Notes under the pieces: model-generated
Seen by the model: only the letters and a program-made list of their open reading frames with translations
The model's database searches: none
What the model was told of the DNA's origin: nothing
In this document: positions 22,508 to 33,351 of the stretch, one piece after another
Numbering within the stretch: the stretch's first letter is position 1
How the letters are laid out: each line of letters begins with the position of its first letter
NCBI RefSeq assembly: GCF_000006405.1
Contig: NW_003217015.1
Location: 399,139-463,138, forward strand
Origin: Perkinsus marinus ATCC 50983
Lineage: Eukaryota; Perkinsozoa; Perkinsida; Perkinsidae
Reading direction: 5' to 3'
Length of the DNA stretch: 64,000 nucleotides
Made by a program: the position numbers and the translations under genes

Positions 22508-23217
22508 CAAAGAACAATTCCGTCACCTGTCCTCCAGCACCAGTAGCTCGTAGTGTATCACCATTATCTACTACCCCACGATTTTTAGTACCATTTTCCC
22601 GTCCTTAAGCCCAAGTCTCGCGTTGGAGTGTACTTCTCTAGTAGAACGAATCTATAGAGTTATCACTTTTTTCTTCCCCTCCTCCAATGTCAGCATTCCG
22701 TGCTAACGTCGCGATGACTATGATGCGGCACACTAGGCCTCACCTAATGCCATGTAAAGGGGGGTTAGGTATGGGCTTGATAATGGTTATCATTTCTCAT
22801 AGTCCTGCCTCGCACTGAAGGAGTCTCAGCTGTGACACAGTTGACGAGACAACGTCAGGAGATGGAGCCGAGGATCGTTTGCCTCTGCAGGGGAGCTTCA
22901 GTGCCGCTATCGTATAGGATGAATCAAGTAGAATGGCCTCCCCCTGGTGTGCGCGGTTCGAAATTGTTTCTTGTTCGCGGTTAGTACTCGAGCCTTGACT
23001 ACGAGGACTACGGCCTGTCCATGCCAAATAATGGCACTCGTGTCGACAGTGTGGCGAGGGCATAATAGATGATGATATCGGCAGTCGCCGGGTAGTGCTT
23101 TTATAAGTATCGCATCAGGGCTGTTGAGTTGTGTAGTTCTGGGGGATGGTATCCTTCCGTGTGCGCACTTATATAACGTGGAACTGGAGCGACCGAAGGG
23201 TTCCCATTTTCCTCATA
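22508..23217. other. Intergenic region
   Basis: This 710-bp spacer lies between the repeat-protein stop and the GCFC start. Minus-strand open frames exist (22,797-23,063) but show neither family resemblance nor splice structure. No repeat or RNA gene is visible. Confidence 0.35.
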
Positions 23218-26200
23218 ATGTTTGCTAGTCGACGGAATAGGAATAGACCTACGGGACTGCGAAAGGTTCATAGTGACGAGGAAGAGGGGGAGGAGGATGA
23301 AGGCGGTCGTGGGGAGAGCCCAGAGGTACTGGCAAGGGCGGCCATTGTGATGTAGCGACTCACACAGGCGGTTGGGTCGGCGTCTCAGTCATCGACTCTG
23401 CTCTCTATCAACGCTGAGGGTGACTCTATGGAGGCTGTGACAGTGATGAAGTCTAAGCAGTCTAGGCGACTACGGAGGGAACTCAAGAGGGAGAAGAAGG
23501 GTAAGGTTGATGAGGTGTACTTGATGATGTTGGAGGGGCCTGATATGAATAGGTATCAAACCTGAGTCGACGGGCCACAGTGGGGATACTAGTGATGATA
23601 GAAGCAATGGAGAGGCTGAGCACTTGGCACCTGCTATCAAGGGTCATGCGTTCAATACGAGAAGAGCCCAGCAACAGGATTGGAGGCTGGAGGGTCTCGA
23701 TACTGAAGGAGGTACTATATTGTACACTGTGGCTGAGGGCCTTTCAATTCGGTATAATAGCCGCACTGGGTGGGCGGAACTTGCTGACCATTGAATATGA
23801 CAGATATAGCAATGCTGGCTAGTGAGACTATCGAGATTGAAGAGGAAGATGATGATGATGATTATGGTAGGGTAAGTGCAGAGAAGGAGGTCGACCAGGG
23901 CATGGTAGCAGTCGATGGCGGCCTCTTTGTGGTGAGTCCAATCGTGTAGTGATGGTGTGTGCATGGTGGTGGTCTCAGGTCGACACTGATGGAGTTGATG
24001 GAGAGGAGCACATTGGAGTGACCACAGTAGCTGAAGTAGCTGCTAAGAACTTCGATGAGGCCCCTTTGGGCATAGGTAGGTCCCCAACTCCACGCCGTCA
24101 CCCGTCTGCTCCTGGTCAGCGTGCTTGCAGGTCCTGTGACGGTGACACGAAGGCCACCGGGAACTGCGATATACGCGGGAGAGGACTACGAGGAGATTCA
24201 GGTTACCGACCTAGACCCTGCGATGGTGGCAGATCCTGGAGTGATAGACCTTGCCCGGCGGAAGAGGCAGAGGCAGCGGGAGAAGGTTAGGTAGTATCTC
24301 TTGCTAGTGCGCTTCTGGGCAATGGCTATGCTGTAGGTCATCAGAAAATGCTATGGCACCGGCACAAGTGAAAAAGGGGGAGTTCGCCACTATAGATTTG
24401 GATCCTAGTGCACACGATGCTCCGATGACTGACACTGATGGGGGTCTAGGAGGGCATAGCACTCGAGGAATGCTGCATCGGTTAGAAGTGGAGAGGAAAC
24501 GGGAACAGGTAGTAGATGCCGAGGATGGAAAGGAATGGTATGGCGATTTCAGTTAATGGAGTTTGGTGATGAGGATGATGATACGTGGGCTGATGCCCAA
24601 ATTAAGAAGGTAGTTACTGTTAAAAATGGGGGACGCCTTCATCTGCTGTTGTAGGTAGCGGGACTACAGAAGTTGAAGGAGTTCCAACAGAAGAGAGCTG
24701 ATGCTGCTTTGATGGTTGAGAAGACGTCAGGAGAGAAAATGGCAGAGGGTGAGCTATGTGTGCATTTATATCCAATTGATATTACTCTTGTCACAACAGC
24801 ATCACGAGGGCGCTGGTTTGATCGTTGTATCGGCTGCGAACATATTCATGTTCGTCCGCTCAGATCTGTTTGCTGCTGATCCCATACCTTCGTTGGAGGA
24901 GGCCCTCGATGCAGTTTACCGCAAGATTCACTCTGAAAAGGTGAGATACAACCTCTCGCTGCTGCATCATGGCCTCTTCGGTCGTGTGATATGCCCACGT
25001 TAGGTCCACCTGATAGACTTCCAAGGCCGACATAGGAAATTGGAGACGGACCGAGCGGAGAGCCAACGGTGCTTAGACCGCATCGAGAGTGACAGTCTAG
25101 AGGAGAATGAGAAACTTGACGTTATTACGGTATGTCGGTGATTGTCGGTAGTTGTTGTTGCTCGATCGCCTGCCGGTCTCAGGATTTCCGTTCCTACGTG
25201 GAGGATCTTGGCAGCTTCCATGATGCCAAATATGATCAAACTGACAACGCTCTTAACCTCTTAGACAACATCGAGAAGAATGTGAGTTCATCACTTCGGC
25301 ACTTCAACGGAGGCCATACGTCCACCATTACAGGTATGCCGCACGCATGAGGAGAGGCAACTGAAGGCTCTGATGACAGAGTAAGGGAACTTCTAATGGG
25401 CTTATTGTCATTTCGATGACTTAGTTACGCACGGGCGTCTGAGGATGATTCTGAAGAGGCTCGACTAGCACAGGCGAGGTAGGCCAGCTGGTGGTAAGTG
25501 CCCGGATGTGGTGAATGTTAGGTTGAAGTGGCTCGGGAGTAGGGGGTCGGAAGATGGGTATATTACTAGTGATGGGGAGTACTCCGATATCGAGGAGAAT
25601 GATGACCAAACATGGCAGGCTCTTGCCACGGATAAGAAGAAGTTCCTGAAGGTAGACGCGTCCTTCTTCTCTCCGGTAATGGGCTATTATTCTCGGCAGG
25701 CGGCTCACCTACAGATTATGGGTGATGTTTCTGATGACTTCAGCTCGGTACGATCGATCTGCCAGGAGTTTCAGAAGGTGGGTCCATCACCGTATACGAC
25801 GAGGCTCAGCATGAAGTGTGAGGACTCTAGGTTCGTACAGCATGCCCCAAGCTGTATAAACAAGCCTTCCTCGGTGCCAGTCTTGAGGAGGCAGTGGCCA
25901 TCCCTGTGAGGTAGTGGTGATAGGAGTAACTCCTCTAATGCTGAGTACACTGTTCAGATATCAGCTGCTCTATTGGGACCCGTTCAATCTCTCGGCTAGT
26001 GATGGTGAGGATGTAGAGGAACGTCATCAGCCGCGTATTATTACTACGGTAGATGAAGTGATGGATATGGAGTGGTAAGCTCTACTCAGGACCTACAGTG
26101 CGTTCGCATTTGATAGGCAAGTCGTGGAAAATGACGTAACTCGGGGTTTAATGAGCGAATGGCACTGAAAATTCGAAGCCCAAGGCACTGTATGTGTATA

Positions 26201-27243
26201 GGAAGCACTCCCTATAGGTTCATTAGTCTTACTGACTACTGCAATCCTCCTGGCCCTGTGGCTCTCGATCATGCCGAGATGAATGCTACTGTTACCGCGG
26301 ACAGCCTTGTGGTGCCCCACGTCGTCCATGAATGCCTCTTCGATCGTGTACGGCACTTCATAAGCAACGTTTGGAACATCAGCAGCATGAAACATGGGAA
26401 GATAGTGAAGGACTTACTAGGACTGTGCGTGGACTTCGACGAGACCTCGGCTAGCGGTAGCTCGCCGTATAAGGATGTGATCCTCACTGCATGTGAGGAG
26501 AGGATCAAACGAGCACTCGAGGGGCTCATTGTCTCCCACGACCAGTGGATGGTGGGTGGCTCGGCGGCATTTCTGCGGAGGAGGGTTCGTTTCAGGCAAG
26601 CAATCCTTCAGTGAGACTGCGCATCACCCGAAGGATGGCCAAGATGTACGTAATTGTACATGCCCGAGCATTTATTTTGTTGATGTTAGATTCTCATGCG
26701 TGTGCTTCGTCGGGACCCCCTTCCTCCCGCTGGCTACAGTTCACATCGATCAACTGCTCATTCACGGGATTCTTGATCGACTAGGCGCCCTTAATGATGC
26801 GGATGATGCGAAGGAGATACTGGAGAGAGTTCTGCGGGCTATACCAGAGCATTGGCTGTTCCAGGTGCCCCCTGCCAGCTCGGACGAAAGTAGCCCTCCA
26901 GCAACCTCTTCCTTTCAGATGACCCCCGAAGCTCGAGATTCTCTCAGAGGGTCGTTACAAGCTGCCTGCAAGAAGTTCGAGGTCGATATCAGTACACACT
27001 GCCGTGTTGAATGTATCACTAGATCAGCGTGATTGTCTACGAACGATGTTTCCTTGATCACGGGGTTGGTGTTGTTGACTATATCGATCAACATGGCGAG
27101 CGCGCATGACGCTTTTGTCCGAACTGGTGACTGCCTTTCGTCATGGATTGCAGCATTTGAATGATAAACTTTCTAGTGTTGGGCAGTGGGAGGTCGTCAG
27201 TCTGAAGATCTACATTGCCGCGAATCAGACCTTCTGTTTTTAA
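23218..27243 (+). CDS. GCFC-domain protein (PAXBP1/GCFC2-like), multi-exon
   Basis: GCFC proteins act in nuclear RNA processing and spliceosome turnover. Exon 1 (ATG 23218) reads MFASRRNRNRPTGLRK followed by an acidic run. Exon 2 contains SKQSRRLRRELKREKKG. Later exons give GVIDLARRKRQRQREK, FQGRHRKLETDRAESQR, DFRSYVEDLGSFHDAKYD and DGYITSDGEYSDIEENDD. A GCFC core follows with GDVSDDFSSVRSICQEFQK, KLYKQAFLGASLEEAVAIP, LFRYQLLYWDPFNLS and LVVPHVVHECLFDRVRHFI. This order matches the family. The last inferred exon (ELVTAFRHGLQHLNDKLSSV) ends in TAA at 27241-27243. An alternative end is the TGA at 27030-27032. Many introns are about 30-60 nt. The stop overlaps the start of Rab7 by one base. Confidence 0.75.
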
Positions 27244-28249
27244 TGTCCTCAGCACCTAGGAAGAAGGTTCTATTGAAAGTCATCATTCTGGGCGATAGCG
27301 GGTAATGGTAGAGGGCACACACAGGAAATCACGAAGGTCGTCGCTCTTAGGGTGGGCAAGACTTCTCTAATGAATCAGTACGTTAATAAGAAGTTCAGTC
27401 CGCAATACAAGGTGGATCAATGCCCGTTATCTGACCGGTAATTATACGGTTGGCTTTAGGCGACTATTGGGGCTGATTTCCTCACGAAGGAGGTGACGAT
27501 CGACGACAAGGTGGTGACACTTCAAATTTGGGACACAGCTGGCCAGGAGAGATTCCAAAGTCTAGGTAGCTTGCCTTGTCGTTTCAATGGGTTAGGGTTG
27601 TTTTTAGGAGTGGCGTTTTACCGTGGTGCTGATTGCTGTTGCTTGGTCTATGATATCACCAATCCGAAGAGTTTCGAGAGCTTGGATTCCTGGCGGGATG
27701 AATTCCTCATACAAGTAAAGTTATCTGAACTCATTCTCTGCAATAAAGCTGACCATAATAGGCATCACCGAAGGACCCCGAGGAATTCCCATTTGTGGTA
27801 GTCGGGAATAAATTGGATATGGAGGCAAAGCGCAAGGTATTAGGGGGAGTTGATCTCAGCGTCCTCCGCTGAGTAGCGACTCATTACTATGGATAGGTGT
27901 CGAAGGCAAGGGCTACCACTTGGTGCAGATCTAAGAATACTATTCCATGTTTTGAGACTAGCGCTAAGGATTCCCTCAATGTTGAGCAGGTGCTGCGGGA
28001 ATCGACTTTGTATTGTTTACCATGATCTTTACTCAGGCTTTCATCGAAATTGCACGACGGGCACTGCAGAACGAGGCAGCAATGGCTAAGGAGCAGGAGC
28101 AGATGTGAGATGCCATCTCACGCTTCGCCCTTGTTGCTATTCAGATGGATCAGAGATATCCCGTCATCAGGTATTTGTCCCAAACACTGAACTTGAATAA
28201 CCCTCCTGCGGAGAGCCAGAGCTCCAATGTACAGCAGTGCGAGTGCTAG
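27243..28249 (+). CDS. RAB7: Rab7-like small GTPase (multi-exon)
   Basis: Rab7 directs traffic to late endosomes and lysosomes. Exon 1 begins [20 protein letters not shown] at ATG 27243. The P-loop GDSGVGKTS spans the first intron. TIGADF is the switch I effector region, and [15 protein letters not shown] carries the DxxGQ motif. [15 protein letters not shown] and [16 protein letters not shown] follow, then VVGNKLDM (the NKxD motif). [14 protein letters not shown] supplies the SAK motif and [14 protein letters not shown] the C-terminal helix. The last exon ends [16 protein letters not shown] and TAG, a CxC prenylation signal as in Rab7. About seven exons are inferred, separated by short GT-AG introns. 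The effector and [13 protein letters not shown] stretches point to Rab7 rather than other Rabs. Confidence 0.9.
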
Positions 28250-28689
28250 AAGCGTAGTATCATTGTCTATCGTCGTCATCAACTTCCCGTTAGTGTCGTT
28301 TCTCGTTAATAGTACTAGATGTTCTATGCTGTTAATACTACTGCGGCCTATAGAGTGTCTAGCTGATTGATCCTATTCCTACTGTGAAGATGGCTCTGAC
28401 AATGTTGCATATATACTACCTAATAGTTCTGTCTCGGTAACTAATGACTTGAATTAACCGCGAGTCGTAATTTACGGGTATCGTGTGGTTACAAAGGTGA
28501 TGCGGAGAAGAGCACTGCGTGTGATGTTTCTCAGCAGGCAAACGCGTGGAATGCCATAATCGGCGTAACTTGGGAACTCATGGATATACACGTATTGCTA
28601 CATAAAGTCACCAGGTTAATCATGTAGAAGACATAGTGAAATTGGGGGCATGGCGGTTTCCGTATCGCTCGGGAAATTCAATCGGGCTC
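28250..28689. other. Intergenic region
   Basis: This AT-rich spacer lies between Rab7 and the tRNA-Trp pair. I see no exon or repeat in it. Confidence 0.35.
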
Positions 28690-28761
28690 GATCCTGAAGA
28701 GCAATGGTAGCTCATCTTACTCCAGATCAGAAAGTTGTCCGTTCGAATCGGGCCGCGGTTG
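28690..28761 (+). tRNA. tRNA-Trp (CCA), with weak stems
   Basis: The D arm GAGC-AATGGTA-GCTC pairs fully and the T arm is GTCCG-TTCGAAT-CGGGC. The anticodon loop CTCCAGA gives CCA, tryptophan. The anticodon stem TCTTA/TCAGA has one mismatch. The acceptor GATCCTG/CGCGGTT has one mismatch and three G-U pairs. It could be a functional but poor gene or an early pseudogene. Confidence 0.6.
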
Positions 28762-28849
28762 TTTACTTGATTTTGTAACAGATGTATGACCGATTGGGTG
28801 TGGTGATTGCCGTGCGTTGCTTAGCAGTCCAAAATACAATACTCAATTT

Positions 28850-28921
28850 CGCTCTGTGGCGTAGTGGTAACGCATCTAACTTCAGATCAGAAGGTTGTCC
28901 GTTCGAATCGGGCCGGGGTCA
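28850..28921 (+). tRNA. tRNA-Trp-like with UCA anticodon
   Basis: This sequence is clearly related to the neighbouring tRNA-Trp. It ends CGGGGTCA, as eukaryotic tRNA-Trp does, and has a perfect D stem (GCGT/ACGC) and an intact T arm. The anticodon loop is CTTCAGA, so the anticodon is TCA, which pairs with UGA. The acceptor starts with a C-C mismatch and contains three G-U pairs. It may be a UGA-reading (suppressor) tRNA, or a pseudogene with one anticodon substitution. Confidence 0.55.
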
Positions 28922-29116
28922 TATATTTGAATTTGTGATCGACAGATATACGACAGAGCGGGTGCAGCAGTTGCGCTGCATTGCCTAGAAATCGAATATA
29001 GGATCTTAAGACGCGATACTCAGCTAAGCTTCGTGGTTCTCCTATGTAGAAAGATCTGCGTGCAACAACGCTCGGATCACACGCTTCTAAAAGGCATGTG
29101 ATCAGAGAGGCCTTAT

Positions 29117-29514
29117 ATAATCACTAAACACTTCATCGAACTCCTCATCGCTCAGTGAGCGACGATCATCGACGTTGCTGAAAAGCGATACTCCTCGATG
29201 GCCCGAAGCTGAGTCCGGCACAGAGCAGTAATGAACTACTAGCAATACATCACAGCTACCACTGCACCGCCGACGGTCTCTAGAGCTTTTGCAACCTCTT
29301 GGTTGACCACGCCTAAATCATTAGTGGACATATCCAGTAGTAACAGATGTGGGCGGGACATTACTGCAACGGCTGGATCGAGAGGAGCCCGCTGATAGGC
29401 AGAAAGCTCCACGATCGCGGCGTCATGCCGGGTCGGTGTCGCATGTGTTACCATGAAACGCACCTGCGGTCTGCGACATACATGATCATGTCGCAGACCG
29501 CACGTGCGTTCCAT
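29117..29514 (-). pseudogene. Decayed ABCF-type ATPase fragment
   Basis: The minus strand reads LSAYQRAPLDPAVAVMSRPH, then LLLLDMSTNDLGVVNQEVAK and ALETVGGAVVAV. This aligns with the signature-to-Walker B segment of ABCF ATPases (LSGGQ...RPxLLLLDEPTNHLD...GGxVVxVSHD). LSGGQ has become LSAYQ, the catalytic Glu-Pro after LLLLD has become Met-Ser, and the switch SHD is MYC. No Walker A segment is nearby. A possible C-terminal remnant, LSDEEFDEVFSDYIRPL, ends in TGA at about 29,117. It abuts the left edge of the tandem duplication and is read as a dead gene fragment. Confidence 0.6.
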
Positions 29515-29515
29515 G
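29452..29515. repeat. Inverted repeat, 28-bp arms
   Basis: Positions 29452-29479 and 29488-29515 are reverse complements at 26 of 28 positions around an 8-nt spacer (ACATGATC). The arms contain CACCTGCGGTCTGCGACAT. It lies in the 5' part of the ABCF remnant, 25 bp from the left end of the tandem duplication. Confidence 0.75.
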
Positions 29516-29888
29516 AATCGTGCTGCAAGTTACCTGCAGCATGTAATCGAAGAAGAACTGAACTCAACGGATTGAGAATTAGACTAATCCAATTTGTTCT
29601 TATTATTTCTTAATCATAATCTATTTTCCTTCATGCTGGAGACGTGACGTCTAAGACGCCTATGATCAGCAATCTGGTCAAGAAACCGTCGGCTCGATGA
29701 AACATGACATAACGAAATATCCACCAGCAGCACACTTTTTTCAATAAAAGGTCGAATAGTCACCTTAAACGAGCTGACTGACGATACAAGACAAAGAATG
29801 TTCTTGGAAATGAAAATGAGAAATAAAGGAGAGAAGACGAGATTTGCTTGCTCAATGATGATCGGAGTCCACAGGTCTCGGAAGGGAT

Positions 29889-31307
29889 TCAGCTGCTTCG
29901 AAAGGAGCGGCCACCCAATTTTTCAAGAGCCTTCTGGACAGCTTTGAGTGCATCTATCTCCCCGATATGATAGAAGTCGAACTTATTGGGTATAGCGGCC
30001 GTCCTAGATTCAAAAATAGTGTCGGTTATGTTCTGGCCAGTTAGACCTAGTGTAGCGAGCAGAGCCGCGACACCGGCAACTGTGGGGGTCGACACGGATG
30101 TACCATCCCTAGCGGCGTACGATCCACCAGGTATCGTCGAGTAGATACCAACACCTGGAGCTGCAATCTTCGTAATTAGCCCAGCGTCTGACCAGTCGAC
30201 GAGAGAGATGGGCTTGGTAGGATCAGACGTACTGGCAGCCACACAAATCAAAGATGTGATGTTCTCCGCATAGGAGCATGGATAGACTGGCGACTTCTCT
30301 AGGGTCAGTCCGTCATTCCCAGCAGCAGCAACGGCGATATGTCCCGCAGCAGCGGCATTCTCAAAGGCGATTCGCGCGATTGGGCTCGGGGCGTATGCGC
30401 CATAAGAATGAGAGGACACTGTAGCTCCATTCTCGACGGCGAAGTTGAGGGCCCTAGCTTCGTCGCTCACCCAACCACGTCCGGAAGCATTGACGAACTT
30501 GAGTATCATCAGCTTCACACTGAGTACTGAGCCATCGATATTCGCCACTCCTGCAATACCAAGGCTATTGTTAGTTTGGGCAGCAGCATTGCCAGCACAG
30601 TGTGTACCGTGTTCATTGTCATCAGTAACATTAGTGCTGTTCGTGATGAAATTGTAGCCGATGGAATTGTCTGATGGATTCCTCCAGAACTGGTGAACCA
30701 GGTCGGGGTGAGTCATGTCAACCCCAGTGTCGCTGATGGCCAGTACGATTTCCCTCAGCTTGCGCTTGGCTGAGCGAGCCGCTTGCCAGGCAGCTCCGAT
30801 GCGGATAACCTCGAGGCTACGCTGGCAGGAGGAGCCGGGATCATTGGTGCCAAGAACGGGATTGCCGCCAGTACAATTGGACGAGTTTTGTGCCCTAACA
30901 GGCCTGGACAGCGGGTTTATGGTGACCACTGAGTCGGGCTCGCAATCAAAGTCAATCCCCAAAGTAATCTCAGCCTTCCTTAAGTAGCTCAAGATTTGAC
31001 TGTGACCAACCGAGCATGCGGAGTCCACAATCTGGACCCCTACAGCGTTCAGGTCGTAGATCATACCATCTTGCGCGAAGCATCGTTCACACTCACGGTC
31101 TTCAGAAGTGAGTAAATACGACTCTCCGTTGAAGGCAGTCATGGTCTTCGCCATCATACTCGGTAGGAGACGAATGTCGAGGCGGGCTCCGCGATGGGAT
31201 ATCCTAACCAATGTGCGCTTAGGAGCACCTTCAACAAAGAGTAGGCCATTCACCAGAATCGTAGATAAGAATGTCCAGCGTACGAGCATGATACTATCAA
31301 GTGACAT
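29889..31307 (-). CDS. Secreted subtilisin-like serine protease, copy A
   Basis: This intronless 472-aa frame ends in TGA. A hydrophobic N-terminus (LVRWTFLSTILVNGLLFVEG, residues 8-27) is a signal peptide. Residues ~30-180 look like a propeptide with Cys pairs. The S8 catalytic domain follows: Asp193 in AISDTGVDMTHPDL, His233 in EHGTHCAGN, oxyanion Asn331 in AAAGNDG and Ser404 in GTSVSTPTVAGVAALLA. N-glycosylation sites (NSS, NST, NIT) are frequent. The frame cannot extend upstream because the codon that is CGA in copy B is TGA here; the shared ATG is therefore used. Differences from copy B cluster around residues 338-346. Secreted subtilisins are abundant in Perkinsus and related parasites and digest extracellular protein. 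Confidence 0.93.
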   Translation of the reverse strand: MSLDSIMLVRWTFLSTILVNGLLFVEGAPKRTLVRISHRGARLDIRLLPSMMAKTMTAFNGESYLLTSEDRECERCFAQDGMIYDLNAVGVQIVDSACSVGHSQILSYLRKAEITLGIDFDCEPDSVVTINPLSRPVRAQNSSNCTGGNPVLGTNDPGSSCQRSLEVIRIGAAWQAARSAKRKLREIVLAISDTGVDMTHPDLVHQFWRNPSDNSIGYNFITNSTNVTDDNEHGTHCAGNAAAQTNNSLGIAGVANIDGSVLSVKLMILKFVNASGRGWVSDEARALNFAVENGATVSSHSYGAYAPSPIARIAFENAAAAGHIAVAAAGNDGLTLEKSPVYPCSYAENITSLICVAASTSDPTKPISLVDWSDAGLITKIAAPGVGIYSTIPGGSYAARDGTSVSTPTVAGVAALLATLGLTGQNITDTIFESRTAAIPNKFDFYHIGEIDALKAVQKALEKLGGRSFRSS

Positions 31308-31914
31308 TACTGAGATTCAAGACCGATTATGCGCGAGCGATGATAGGTCACGGTGAGCTGTCTCATCGAGATTCACCCAGCAAATCAAATATACTAAGGT
31401 CTGGTGGTTGAAGCACGATTTGAGGCAAATTACTTAAGGTAGCGACAGAACATCAAGTGACCGGATAGATACCCAATAAAGTATGCTCATGTGTGGATTC
31501 GGCCACTTCCATACCAGTCAAACTGTGAACCAAATGAAAAAGTGCACGCTCCTCTATAGGAGCTTCCCTCCGGGAAGAGCTTGGCTTCGGGAATCACTTC
31601 TGGACCATAAGTGGTCCAGTTGCGGAATAGTTCATACATATATGCGTCGAAAACCACACTCCGTACTACACCGATGAATGAAAGATCTGGTTTCATTAAA
31701 ACCGTTCCGAGATCTGCTAAAATGGTCCAGATTTCTCTATCAATGTTCACGAGGTGTCAAAAACCCTGCGGGTGTGCAAGTCTAACGGAATGCAGTTCTT
31801 TGAGTGGTCGGCACGCATTTTCACGCACCACAATGATGCTCGTTCGGAGAGCACTCAGGTAAGATTTTTCATGTGGTGATATTCTCCGATTCGAGTGGCC
31901 AAGTTTAAACGGAG

Positions 31915-32880
31915 TTGAAGGTGAGGCCTTCCGAAAGCCTCACCTTCAAGTCCGCTTGATCGAAAGCCGATCAAGCTATTGATCGAAGGCCGCTTTCGAT
32001 CAATAATTGTTGCCTAGCTGTTGTAGCCCAGTCGCTGGGCCCCAGCGCATCGAAGCGCAAGCTTGATATCAATCTCGCGCTACGAGACTTGCGCTTCTAA
32101 CAACGGACCCACCAGGTGCTTGATTAGAGTTAAACAGGCATCATTCGGGCAGCACCAAGTTGAAGAGACCCGTTTACGATTTCCTCCATCCAAGAGACGG
32201 AGTTGTGGATCATCGTGGGGTATCTAAAAGAAGAAGATGATGATTGCATCGTTGTAATTACTCTTCTTCATTGTGCGCGATCCTACATACTGCATAGCTA
32301 AGCACCTATCCTCCCGAGTAGATTAGACTAGAGACTTTGATCACGCTCTACAAGTTGCATTTCACAATCAATTTTATAGTTGCGGAGCGAGCTGTGCGAG
32401 CGGAGCTTATGTTATTGCGCACGAGCACTCGTGTGCGTGCGTCCGTTCGTGCCTGAGCAAAAATTCCGAGCCGACCAGGGCGATTCAGAAGATAAACAGG
32501 GAACCACTCTGTCCCCCGTTGACTGCTCACCGGTGTGGAAATATATAGCGAAAGTGTCGTAAATACATCAATGTCCGTTCGTGAGTAACAACAACAGTCT
32601 CATTGAGATTGTTCAGATTATCTCAGTAGGACTTGATTATTTGGTTCTTCTTTTGGTTTTACAGAGCTTCTCAGATATTTATCGAGTCAGTAGAGACACG
32701 GTGTATCTACAAGGGATCAATAAGGTGTATCATACACCCTATTGATCCCTACACGTAGAGCTCAAACAGCCTGAACATCAAGCTTTGCAAGCGATCAAGT
32801 GACAATCGGTCGCGAGATTCGATTATATCCATTCGTGATTTAGTTAACTGGAAAACGAATGGGAACTCCTATACAAGTTG
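31915..32880. repeat. Hairpin-rich spacer, unit A
   Basis: Several inverted repeats stand in series. One has 13-bp perfect arms, 31915-31927 with 31937-31949. A TTGATCGAAAGC-based foldback spans about 31,956-32,005. GAAGCGCAAG pairs with CTTGCGCTTC around 32,055-32,098. An 18-bp stem with a 3-nt loop joins 32712-32729 and 32733-32750. Near 32,855-32,905 is a weaker stem around CTATACAAGTTGTATACGAG. No coding frame is supported. The same series is present in unit B. Confidence 0.65.
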
Positions 32881-33351
32881 TATACGAGCTCCTACTCGTT
32901 TCTCTATTCTCACCGCCGCCGGCGGTCCGCCGGAGTATATGATTATCTTATAGAACGGCCTTGGATTCCGAGACTTGTCTTGAATCTAAACGAGCCTCGA
33001 AATCTGAGGCGAGTCCTTCAGATAGGTTTATCTCAACTTTAGATCGACTGGCTTTACAAAATGCGACGCCGTCGTGCATCCAGGACCAGGTAAGAAGGAT
33101 CTCTACCTTGGCATCCGTCGGGCCTGGGCCGAGAAGCACCAATCGGGATGAGAGGTTCCGAGGCTGGCAGCCTTGACTCACGGTGCACAATCATCCATCT
33201 CGCCGACCGATAGAAGCTTCGTGATAGCCCCACCCATTTTGATGCCGCGGCGGTTATGAAGGTCTCAACAACGCTGAATGCCCAGCAGCTTCCGCACGCT
33301 GACTAGTCTTTGCAGATCAAGGTAGCATTTTCTGACACATTCGCCAGCTGG

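Noticed and set aside
28690-28921. A selenocysteine tRNA, because one anticodon is TCA.
   Set aside because: The gene has a normal 7-bp acceptor, a short variable loop and tRNA-Trp sequence throughout, none of which fits tRNA-Sec.
30339-31356. Several plus-strand open frames opposite subtilisin A, also present opposite subtilisin B.
   Set aside because: They are antisense shadows of a strongly supported protease gene and show no family features.
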